Under the pieces are notes generated by a model that was not told the DNA's origin, made no database searches, and saw only the letters and a program-made list of their open reading frames with translations. Position numbers and translations under genes: made by a program. Below, piece by piece: positions 1-4,954 of a stretch of DNA of 7,000 nucleotides. This DNA comes from Flavobacteriaceae bacterium (GTDB lineage Bacteria > Bacteroidota > Bacteroidia > Flavobacteriales > Flavobacteriaceae). Where the stretch lies: contig JABDQK010000325.1 in the NCBI GenBank assembly GCA_013042255.1, positions 1-7,000 of the forward strand, given 5' to 3'. Within the stretch, counting starts at the first letter, position 1. Every line of letters starts with the position of its first letter.

Positions 1-353
1 GAGAAGACCTCGATGCTGTGGCAGCCTTCCACAGCGGAGTGCAGTTGCCTATCATGCCTAACGAAGGGATTAAGGCAAAGGTATTAGTCTGTAACGGAGC
101 AGCAGATCCTTTTGTCTCGGAGGAATCTGTGGTTGCGTTTAAGGAGGCTATGGATAAAGCAGGAGCAGATTATACTTATATTTCATATGAAGGGGCTCAG
201 CACGCCTTTACAAGTAAAGATGCGGATTCTCTGGGGCAGAAATTCAATCTTCCCCTGGCTTATCAGGAAAAAGCTGATAAAGCCTCCTGGGAAGCCCTTC
301 AGGAACTATTAAATGAAACGTTTCAAAAAGAAGAAAAGATAGATATTAATTAA
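1..353 (+). CDS. Dienelactone hydrolase family protein, C-terminal part (5' truncated by window edge)
   Basis: The frame is open from base 3 to a TAA at 351-353, so about 116 residues are visible and the true start lies outside the window. The GTG at 18 is an internal valine, not a start. Two members of the alpha/beta-hydrolase triad can be seen: Asp in N-G-A-A-D-P-F (codon 105-107) and His in G-A-Q-H-A-F-T (codon 201-203). The Cys/Ser nucleophile elbow would be upstream. The context V-A-A-F-H-S-G and the tail with D-S-L-G-Q-K-F and A-Y-Q-E-K-A-D-K-x-S-W-E are typical of DLH-family proteins. Such enzymes hydrolyse ester or lactone bonds; the substrate here is unknown, and true carboxymuconolactone activity should not be assumed. 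The gene is probably co-transcribed with the OsmC gene 13 nt downstream. Family assignment is confident; specific function is not. Confidence 0.85.
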   Translation, partial: EDLDAVAAFHSGVQLPIMPNEGIKAKVLVCNGAADPFVSEESVVAFKEAMDKAGADYTYISYEGAQHAFTSKDADSLGQKFNLPLAYQEKADKASWEALQELLNETFQKEEKIDIN

Positions 354-366
354 AAAATCAGATACC

Positions 367-783
367 ATGAAATTTACAAGAAATGCAAAAGCCCAGTGGC
401 TGGGTAGCGGAAAAGACGGAAAGGGACACTTAACCACAGACAGCAAAGTTTTGAATAACACGCAATACTCATTCCACACCCGATTTGAGGACGGCGACGG
501 TACTAACCCGGAAGAATTGGTAGGAGCTGCACATGCCGGCTGTTTTGCCATGCAACTGAGTTTTGTAATAGGGGAGGCCGGATTTACTCCGGACGAATTA
601 TCGGTGGAAGCCCATGTTCATTTTGAAGACGGGAGCGTAACGGCAGTGACCCTGGACCTGGAAGGGAAGGTACCAGGAATTGATATGGAAAAGTTTGCTG
701 AAGCGGCGAAGAAAGCAAAAGAGATTTGCCCGATTTCAAAACTACTAAATGCTAAAATCACTTTAAATGCTAAACTGATTTAG
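367..783 (+). CDS. osmC: OsmC family peroxiredoxin
   Basis: A 138-residue protein, close to the length of E. coli OsmC. OsmC/Ohr enzymes reduce organic hydroperoxides in the cytoplasm using a two-cysteine mechanism. Both cysteines are present: Cys59 in A-A-H-A-G-C-F-A-M and Cys121 in the downstream C-P-I-S-K motif. Arg39 and Glu50 (in N-P-E-E-L) fit the conserved residues that position the peroxidatic cysteine. The N-P-E-E-L-V-G-A-A-H-A and C-P-I-S-K signatures favour the OsmC branch over Ohr. ATG 367 fits the usual family N-terminus (M-K-F-T-R-x-A-x-A-x-W). The gene follows the hydrolase gene by 13 nt and is followed by an intrinsic terminator, so it is the last gene of that transcription unit. 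The pairing suggests a housekeeping detoxification unit. Confidence 0.93.
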   Translation: MKFTRNAKAQWLGSGKDGKGHLTTDSKVLNNTQYSFHTRFEDGDGTNPEELVGAAHAGCFAMQLSFVIGEAGFTPDELSVEAHVHFEDGSVTAVTLDLEGKVPGIDMEKFAEAAKKAKEICPISKLLNAKITLNAKLI

Positions 784-804
784 CAATTTTACATATAAAA
801 AAGG

Positions 805-831
805 AATGGGCTTTTATGCCCATTTTTTTTT
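805..831 (+). terminator. Rho-independent terminator after the OsmC gene
   Basis: A perfect 7-bp stem AATGGGC (805-811) / GCCCATT (818-824) with a 6-nt loop is followed by an uninterrupted T-tract running to 831. It starts 22 nt after the OsmC stop codon. An A-run precedes the stem, so it could also work on the opposite strand, but no minus-strand gene needs it. Confidence 0.87.
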
Positions 832-909
832 GATCTTTTTTCTCAAAAACCTCGTAACGACCGCTGTAATTCATCGAAAAAGCTGTCGGTTTCTATGATC
901 GCAGAAGAG

Positions 910-940
910 TTTGGGGTAATTTTAGGATTCGATTAAATTG
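910..940 (+). promoter_or_regulatory. Possible Bacteroidota-type promoter for the DUF4382 lipoprotein gene
   Basis: TTTG at 910-913 is followed after 19 nt by TTAAATTG at 933-940. This resembles the known Bacteroidota pattern TTTG-N17-23-TAnnTTTG, with mismatches at two positions of the -7 element. It would give a very short leader before ATG 962. It lies downstream of the terminator at 805-831, so an independent promoter is needed somewhere in 832-961. Consensus match only. Confidence 0.3.
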
Positions 941-961
941 AATTAAAAAATAATTATAGAT

Positions 962-1852
962 ATGAGAACACGACATTTTTGGGTTTGGGTATGTAGTTTA
1001 TTCGTTTTAATAGGCTGCGCTGAATCAGAATCAATGACTGAAGATATGGGCCGACTTACCATTCAATTAACTGATGCCCCTTTTCCGCATGATATGATCG
1101 CGGAAGCTAATGTAACGGTTTTTAAAATTGAGGCAAGACAGAAGGGTGAAAATGAAGATGAAGGAAATCACGGTGAAGATGGTATGATGGACGATGATTC
1201 GGGAAACCAATCTATCGTACTGATGGAAGAGGAAATCACAGTTAATCTTCTAGACCTTACGAACGGAGTTACTGAAAACCTAGTCGATACTGAGATTCCC
1301 GCTGGCGAATACGATCTATTTAGGGTTTATGTAAAGGGTATAAATGTGGTTCTCAATGATGAAGAAATGACTACATACGATCTGAAAGTACCCAGCGGTG
1401 AGCAGTCGGGTATCAAAATATTTGTCGACTCTCCTCTGGTAGTTGCGGGAGGGCTGTCAGCTGATCTTTTATTTGATTTTGATGTCTCCAGGTCATTTGT
1501 GGCCAGGGGGAATATCAAAAGACCCGAATCTTTTAACGGATTTAACTTTAAGCCGGTAATCAAAGTAAGTAACCTAACTACGGCCGGTACCATACAAGGC
1601 TTGGTGACAAGCCTTGTTGATGCGGAATCTGTCCCTCTGAAAGGTGTTCAGATTTCAGTTCTGAGGGAAGGCGAAGTAGTTACCAGTTCCTTTTCTGATG
1701 AGACGGGAGGCTATATGATTCTTGGAATTGATGCTGGTTACTATGAAGTTATGGCCCAGTTGGAAGGGTATATAAGTCAGTCCGTAGAAATGGTATCTGT
1801 GGTTTCCGGAAATTCGACAAGGGTTGATTTTGAAATGGAACTGACAGAGTAG
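962..1852 (+). CDS. DUF4382 domain lipoprotein with C-terminal carboxypeptidase-regulatory-like domain
   Basis: A 296-residue predicted lipoprotein. A basic N-terminus and hydrophobic segment lead to the lipobox L16-I-G-C19, so Cys19 would be lipidated and the protein anchored in the cell envelope. Residues about 30-202 match DUF4382 in layout: an opening G-x-L-T-I-Q-L-T-D-A-P, then L-L-D-L-T-N-G, P-A-G-E-Y-D-L-F-R, P-S-G-E-Q-S-G-I-K, the D-F-D-V-S-R-S-F segment and the closing F-K-P-V-I-K-V. Residues about 209-294 look like a CarboxypepD_reg-like beta-sandwich (G-T-I-Q-G-L-V, P-L-K-G-V-Q-I-S-V, D-E-T-G-G-Y, L-E-G-Y). Residues 61-82 form a strongly acidic Gly/Asp/Glu/Asn-rich insert. The role of DUF4382 is not established; surface exposure or metal binding would be guesses. 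The gene has its own terminator and appears monocistronic. Confidence 0.88.
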   Translation: MRTRHFWVWVCSLFVLIGCAESESMTEDMGRLTIQLTDAPFPHDMIAEANVTVFKIEARQKGENEDEGNHGEDGMMDDDSGNQSIVLMEEEITVNLLDLTNGVTENLVDTEIPAGEYDLFRVYVKGINVVLNDEEMTTYDLKVPSGEQSGIKIFVDSPLVVAGGLSADLLFDFDVSRSFVARGNIKRPESFNGFNFKPVIKVSNLTTAGTIQGLVTSLVDAESVPLKGVQISVLREGEVVTSSFSDETGGYMILGIDAGYYEVMAQLEGYISQSVEMVSVVSGNSTRVDFEMELTE

Positions 1853-1877
1853 ATTGTCTTTTAAACATAAAGGTAAT

Positions 1878-1904
1878 AAGCGGGATAAAAATCCCGCTTT
1901 TTTT
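1878..1904 (+). terminator. Rho-independent terminator after the DUF4382 gene
   Basis: A perfect 9-bp GC-rich stem AAGCGGGAT (1878-1886) / ATCCCGCTT (1891-1899) with an AAAA tetraloop is followed by a T-run from 1898 to 1904. It lies 25 nt after the lipoprotein stop codon and is one of the clearest terminators in the window. Confidence 0.92.
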
Positions 1905-1971
1905 ATATTTCTTAGACCTAATTGTAACTCTGATTAGTTGTCTTTATAGCTTCATTGAAGATTACGCTCAA

Positions 1972-1990
1972 AGAACTCATTCAGAGTTCT
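1972..1990. repeat. 7-bp perfect inverted repeat upstream of the SDR gene
   Basis: AGAACTC (1972-1978) and GAGTTCT (1984-1990) are separated by ATTCA. There is no T-tract, so it is not a terminator. It lies about 100 nt upstream of ATG 2091 and could be an operator for a dimeric regulator, or chance. Nothing else in the spacer 1905-2090 stood out. Confidence 0.35.
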
Positions 1991-2090
1991 GATCAATGCC
2001 ATACCTATCATGTTGGGAGAAGAAAATCAACGGGATAAATTTTTATTGGGTATTTTGACACCATGAATTGACGAAATTAAAATTTCAGAC

Positions 2091-2846
2091 ATGAGTTTAA
2101 AAGGACAAAATATACTGGTTACAGGGGCATCTAAAGGAATCGGATTTGCCATTGCTGAAGAACTGCTAAGGCAGGGGGCCAGGGTAGGAGTGCATTATTA
2201 TTCAGGAAAAGAACAAGCCAATGGCCTGGTGGCTAAATACGGTTCGGACAGGGCAAGAGCCCTGCAGGCTGATCTTTCCGACAGCGATACCGTACCTCAG
2301 TTATTTCAAAAGGCTTTGGACTTTCTTGGAAGCTTAGATTCTATTGTGTTAAACGCGGGGGTTTTCACCCCTCATTCAACCGACATGGAAGTAGATGATT
2401 GGTTTAAAATATGGAAGCAAACCCTCGCGGTAAATCTCGATTCGGCAGGATTACTGACAAAACTCGCCCTTGACCACTACAAAGAACAAAAAGAAGGCAG
2501 ATTGATCTATATAGGTAGCAGAGCTGCCTTCAGGGGAGAAACAGAAGAATACCTGGCATATGCGGCATCAAAAGGAGGATTGACCTCCCTGGCACGTAGT
2601 GTTGCCAGATCCTTTGGAAAGTCAAATGTAAAATCCTTTGTCATCGCTCCGGGCTTTACCAGAACTGCAATGGCGGAGCAGTTTATCCGCGAATACGGGG
2701 AGGAAAAGGTTCTGGGTGAAATAGCTTTAAATCAACTGACAGAGGTTTCCGATATTGCCCCCCTGGTAGGGTTTATGTGCTCCGGAGGTATGGACCACGC
2801 CACAGGTACCACCATCGATATAAATGCCGGGAGTTATATCCATTAA
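2091..2846 (+). CDS. Short-chain dehydrogenase/reductase (SDR) family oxidoreductase
   Basis: A 251-residue classical SDR of normal length, predicted cytoplasmic and NAD(P)(H)-dependent. Motifs in order: cofactor-binding T11-G-A-S-K-G-I-G18; D61, which contacts the adenine ring; N88-A-G90; and a complete catalytic tetrad N115, S143, Y157 and K161 (Y-A-A-S-K). P-G-F-T-R-T follows in the usual place after beta-6. The segment after beta-2 (H-Y-Y-S) resembles the N-Y-x-S of FabG-like NADPH enzymes, hinting at NADPH preference. The substrate cannot be read from the sequence: it may be annotated as a 3-oxoacyl-ACP reductase homologue, but it is not near fatty-acid genes, so a gene symbol is not justified. 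It appears to be a single gene. The next terminator is 268 nt downstream. Confidence 0.9.
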   Translation: MSLKGQNILVTGASKGIGFAIAEELLRQGARVGVHYYSGKEQANGLVAKYGSDRARALQADLSDSDTVPQLFQKALDFLGSLDSIVLNAGVFTPHSTDMEVDDWFKIWKQTLAVNLDSAGLLTKLALDHYKEQKEGRLIYIGSRAAFRGETEEYLAYAASKGGLTSLARSVARSFGKSNVKSFVIAPGFTRTAMAEQFIREYGEEKVLGEIALNQLTEVSDIAPLVGFMCSGGMDHATGTTIDINAGSYIH

Positions 2847-3113
2847 ATTAAGTATTCCTGAATTATAACTCTGTTCATTCTTAAGTTTAAAATCATCCAA
2901 TCGGTAATTAATCTCATCCATTCGGACAAAATATGACTACACTCGTCCGTTTCACCTAATCTTAAAAGTTCTTATTGCCTTTTTTTGCTTTCGAATTTTA
3001 ACCGGAAAGTCCTGTGTTTAGTACAAAGCTTTCTCAGAAGAAGTTAGATTTTTAGTTAAAAGCCAGCATCGGAGTTTTGGACTAACTGAAGATCATAACC
3101 AACCAAACCAATT
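2847..3113. other. Gene-free spacer between SDR gene and terminator; possible regulatory or small-RNA region
   Basis: No convincing coding frame is present. The longest plus-strand start I examined, ATG 2933, stops after eight codons. The region contains a 21-bp-period direct repeat (2889-2930), a T-rich stretch around 2979-2987, and a possible hairpin at 3042-3087, and then runs into the terminator at 3114-3141. It could be an extended 3' UTR of the SDR gene, an independent small RNA ending at that terminator, or an attenuator leader for the cold-shock-domain gene. Confidence 0.4.
2889..2930. repeat. Tandem direct repeat with 21-bp period (possible regulator binding site)
   Basis: CATCCAATCGG (2894-2904) and CATCCATTCGG (2915-2925) differ at one of 11 positions and start exactly 21 bp apart, about two helical turns, so both face the same side of the DNA. 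Regulators that bind direct repeats as tandem dimers, such as LytTR-domain response regulators of the AgrA type, use about this spacing. The geometry is seen; the regulator is inference. A weaker third copy, CGTCCGTTTCA at 2944-2954, matches 6 of 11 positions but is out of the 21-bp register. Confidence 0.45.
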
Positions 3114-3141
3114 AAAAAGGGCGCTAAGAGCGCTCTTTTTT
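3114..3141 (+). terminator. Strong intrinsic terminator upstream of the cold-shock-domain gene
   Basis: The 12-bp stem AAAAAGGGCGCT (3114-3125) / AGCGCTCTTTTT (3129-3140) includes one G-T pair and has a 3-nt loop; T's continue to 3141. It is 268 nt after the SDR stop and 80 nt before the likely start of the next gene. That position fits an SDR 3' UTR, a small RNA, or an attenuator of the cold-shock-domain gene. Confidence 0.85.
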
Positions 3142-3220
3142 AATCTGTTAATTTGGAAAGCAGGACATTTCCTTGTATGTTGAAAGGAGACTTATTACCT
3201 TTAAACACTTAAAATCAAGA

Positions 3221-3676
3221 ATGGCAAGATCGCAACAGACCTATAGTAAGGGGGAAAGAGAAAAAAAACGCCTTAAAAAACAAGAGGAGAAAAGAAAGAA
3301 AAAAGAAGCCAGAAAACTGGCCGCTAAAGAAAATCCTCAGGGAATTCCTTTAGCCTATGTAGACCATAATGGTAATCTCGTAGATACCCCACCGGATCCT
3401 TCACAGAAAGTGGAGATTGAAGCAGAAGACATCGTCCTGGGTATCCCCAAAAAGGAAGAAGGTGATGAAGAACCATTCGATCCCGTCCGCAAGGGGAAAG
3501 TCTCATTCTACGACAACTCCAAAGGCTTTGGATTTATAATCGATTCGGAGACGCAAGAAAAGTACTTTACGCATGTGAGCGGACTTATCGATGAGATCGC
3601 AGAAAACGATACCGTCTCTTTTGAACTTGAAAAGGGAATGAAGGGCATGAATGCCGTGCGTGTTAAGCAAGTCTAA
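3221..3676 (+). CDS. Cold-shock-domain protein with lysine-rich N-terminal extension
   Basis: A 151-residue predicted cytoplasmic nucleic-acid-binding protein. Residues 10-37 are very rich in Lys, Arg and Glu, likely a charged helix. Residues about 38-89 form an acidic, Pro-containing linker with the Y-V-D-H-N-G-N-L-V-D segment. Residues about 90-151 are a cold-shock domain: G-K-V-S-F-Y, RNP1-like K101-G-F-G-F-I106 and RNP2-like Y115-F-T-H-V-S-G121. Such domains bind single-stranded RNA or DNA and often act as RNA chaperones. I chose ATG 3221 (M-A-R-S-Q-Q-T-Y), which matches the usual start of this Bacteroidota family. An in-frame TTG at 3173 would add 16 residues of unlikely composition. At twice the size of a classical CspA it belongs to the extended form common in the phylum. 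Transcription probably starts between the terminator at 3114-3141 and 3221, or reads through it. Confidence 0.88.
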   Translation: MARSQQTYSKGEREKKRLKKQEEKRKKKEARKLAAKENPQGIPLAYVDHNGNLVDTPPDPSQKVEIEAEDIVLGIPKKEEGDEEPFDPVRKGKVSFYDNSKGFGFIIDSETQEKYFTHVSGLIDEIAENDTVSFELEKGMKGMNAVRVKQV

Positions 3677-3705
3677 CCTATTTCATTTACTAGCTACAAG
3701 AACCG

Positions 3706-3739
3706 CTTTTGCCTAAATGGCAAGGGAATACCCTATTGC
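3706..3739. repeat. Overlapping short inverted repeats downstream of the cold-shock-domain gene
   Basis: TTGCC (3709-3713) can pair with GGCAA (3719-3723), and AGGG (3723-3726) can pair with CCCT (3731-3734), with outer GCA/TGC support at 3720-3722/3737-3739. The two hairpins compete for 3719-3723, so they are mutually exclusive. No U-tract follows, so this is not a standard terminator. It could form the 3' end structure of the upstream mRNA or be chance. Confidence 0.3.
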
Positions 3740-3764
3740 AAAGAGTCGAATTAGATAAGATAGG

Positions 3765-3802
3765 GGTAGGGATATCATCATTTATATTGATATCAGTCTA
3801 CC
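3765..3802. repeat. Imperfect inverted repeat upstream of the secreted-protein/cyclase operon
   Basis: GGTAG (3765-3769) plus GATATCA (3771-3777) pair with TGATATC (3788-3794) plus CTACC (3798-3802): 12 bp in two blocks with a small asymmetric internal loop and a 10-nt centre. It has no T-tract. It lies about 140 nt upstream of ATG 3941 and may be an operator or an RNA hairpin. Confidence 0.4.
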
Positions 3803-3810
3803 GCTACGTG

Positions 3811-3835
3811 CTTTGTAACGTGTTGATTAACAAAG
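3811..3835. promoter_or_regulatory. Possible palindromic operator upstream of the operon
   Basis: CTTTGT (3811-3816) and ACAAAG (3830-3835) form an inverted repeat. Nested in its right half is TGTTGATTAACA (3821-3832), a 12-bp near-palindrome with outer TGTT/AACA. CRP/FNR-type regulators bind palindromes of roughly this kind, which is suggestive upstream of an adenylate cyclase gene. It does not match the E. coli CRP site, and no regulator is encoded in the window. Confidence 0.2.
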
Positions 3836-3859
3836 TCATTAGTGCAGATAATACATAAG

Positions 3860-3884
3860 TTTATCACGAGAAATCCTTATCTTG
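3860..3884 (+). promoter_or_regulatory. Weak candidate promoter for the three-gene operon
   Basis: TATCTTG at 3878-3884 resembles the Bacteroidota -7 element TAnnTTTG with one T missing. A TTTA at 3860-3863 is the nearest -33-like match, but the 14-nt gap is shorter than usual. The position would give a leader of roughly 50 nt before ATG 3941. A similar CTATCTTA occurs upstream of the DUF4242 gene. Weak evidence. Confidence 0.22.
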
Positions 3885-3940
3885 TATAGCCCTCTACATC
3901 TTTTCGTTGGGGGAAAAGCGCCAACCTAAAACCAAAAATC

Positions 3941-4414
3941 ATGAAGACTCAAAATCAACTTCGCTCTTTATTCTGTTTTGTTTTCCTTTTAATCAGCATT
4001 TCTCTCTTCAGCCAAAAAGACAATTCAGTTGACATCATACTTACTGTAGACGTGTCTCAACTCGGTGATGATCCCAATGACCCCGGAGGCTGCACTTTTA
4101 TGGCTGAACCCAATGCCGTTGTCCTGGAAAATTTAAATGCAAAGGATTTTACCATTGGAGTGGAAAGTGGAAAAAAACTTAAATGGATAGGCCGAACAAC
4201 CGATGGAGATGTTGTAAAAATCCTAAAAATCTACTACCTGTCGGGGACTAACATTTTTAATAAATCTAATTTGCGCCGATGCCTCTTCGGAAAAAAGGTC
4301 CGTAATAAAGTAAGGCGATCGACTGAGGCGAACATGGATTATACTTACGGAGTAAAATTCAAGGTAAAGAAAAAGGGGCGCTACTATCTTGATCCTAAGA
4401 TCAGGGTGGAATAG
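3941..4414 (+). CDS. Small secreted protein of unknown family (first of a diverged paralogous pair)
   Basis: A 157-residue protein I cannot assign to a named family. Residues 1-25 form a signal peptide (short polar start, hydrophobic L-F-C-F-V-F-L-L-I-S-I-S-L-F, then S-Q), with cleavage likely near residue 24-25. No lipobox is present, so the product should be soluble in the periplasm or outside. The mature part alternates short hydrophobic stretches (V-D-I-I-L-T-V-D-V; V-V-K-I-L-K-I-Y-Y-L; Y-G-V-K-F-K-V), suggesting a small beta-sandwich. Cys51, in an acidic D-D-P-N-D-P-G-G-C segment, and Cys114 are the only mature cysteines and could form a disulfide. A basic patch covers residues 108-126. 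The C-terminal half aligns with the next protein: Y99-x2-G-x2-I-F-x-K108, Y134-x-Y-x-V-x-F-x-V142 and K153-I-R-V. It is the likely first gene of an operon with that paralogue and the cyclase. Confidence 0.78.
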   Translation: MKTQNQLRSLFCFVFLLISISLFSQKDNSVDIILTVDVSQLGDDPNDPGGCTFMAEPNAVVLENLNAKDFTIGVESGKKLKWIGRTTDGDVVKILKIYYLSGTNIFNKSNLRRCLFGKKVRNKVRRSTEANMDYTYGVKFKVKKKGRYYLDPKIRVE

Positions 4415-4491
4415 AATCCGTGAATTAGTGAATTCCCAGGGAGGCTACGAGTTATTGATAGTGTAAATGAATTGTAATAGATTAATTACTT

Positions 4492-4935
4492 ATGAGATCT
4501 TTAAAATTCTATTTTGGATTTCTAATATTTTTCTGTTTCGGCATGGCCATAGCCCAGGAAGTACACAAGATTAGGATACGAATTGACACTAAAAATGCTT
4601 CACCGGAAAATGCAATTCAATGGTCGACAGGAGAGAATACTAAAGTATTGGACTCTGGAGAGTCAGGACCCTTTACCTTCTTTGCCCAGGTTGGTGATCA
4701 CATCCAATGGGATATTATGTCCCTTACAGAACCGGATGTCCAGATAAATATTACAAGTTTGCGATACATCAAGGGTCCTAGGATATTCAGTAAAAACCTG
4801 ATCCCTGGAACTAAAGACACTCAGGCGACGGTCATTAGGGGAGGAAAGGAGTACTATATTTATGAACTTAATTTCCAAATAGGAAACCTCAATAAGGTAC
4901 ATCAGATCACTTCCAGAATCAGAATAGGGGATTGA
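4492..4935 (+). CDS. Small secreted protein of unknown family (second of the paralogous pair)
   Basis: A 147-residue protein with no recognised family. The signal peptide spans residues 1-21, ending A-I-A before Q22. There is no lipobox and no cysteine in the mature protein. Predicted strands alternate through the chain (K-I-R-I-R-I-D; F-T-F-F-A-Q-V; V-Q-I-N-I-T-S-L-R-Y-I; Y-Y-I-Y-E-L-N-F-Q-I; S-R-I-R-I), pointing to an all-beta domain. W73, D82-V83, Y92-x2-G-x2-I-F-x-K101, Y122-x-Y-x-L-x-F-x-I130 and R142-I-R-I match the preceding protein, so the two look like old tandem duplicates. An in-frame TAA at 4483-4485 fixes ATG 4492 as the first possible ATG start. The cyclase gene begins 19 nt after its stop with no terminator between, so co-transcription is likely. 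A role as ligand or modulator of the cyclase's periplasmic region is inference. Confidence 0.78.
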   Translation: MRSLKFYFGFLIFFCFGMAIAQEVHKIRIRIDTKNASPENAIQWSTGENTKVLDSGESGPFTFFAQVGDHIQWDIMSLTEPDVQINITSLRYIKGPRIFSKNLIPGTKDTQATVIRGGKEYYIYELNFQIGNLNKVHQITSRIRIGD

Positions 4936-4954
4936 CGCACAAAACCAATCACTC

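Noticed and set aside
18..353. GTG at 18 as the start of a short hydrolase
   Set aside because: The frame is open through the window edge, and the residues before it belong to the same conserved strand. The gene is simply cut by the window.
1327..1593. Minus-strand open frame opposite the DUF4382 gene
   Set aside because: It mirrors a conserved plus-strand domain and its translation is not protein-like beyond the codon shadow.
2051..2057. TATTTTG as a -7 promoter element for the SDR gene
   Set aside because: One base short of the Bacteroidota consensus and no TTTG at an acceptable distance upstream.
2933..2959. Eight-codon open frame in the SDR to cold-shock-domain spacer
   Set aside because: Too short, no ribosome-binding context, and overlaps the candidate regulatory repeats. 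No sign of a leader peptide.
3173..3220. TTG start adding 16 residues to the cold-shock-domain protein
   Set aside because: The family normally begins at the M-A-R-S-Q-Q-T motif encoded from ATG 3221, and the added residues show no conserved character. The AAGGAGA at 3184-3190 is about 30 nt from the ATG, so it does not decide the start either.
4420..4434. GTGAATT repeated twice with an 8-bp period after the first small secreted-protein gene
   Set aside because: Only two short AT-rich units with no symmetry or third copy; likely chance.
4438..4444. AGGGAGG, Shine-Dalgarno-like, between the two small secreted-protein genes
   Set aside because: It is about 47 nt upstream of ATG 4492, too far to act as its ribosome-binding site, and no start codon fits it in a credible frame.
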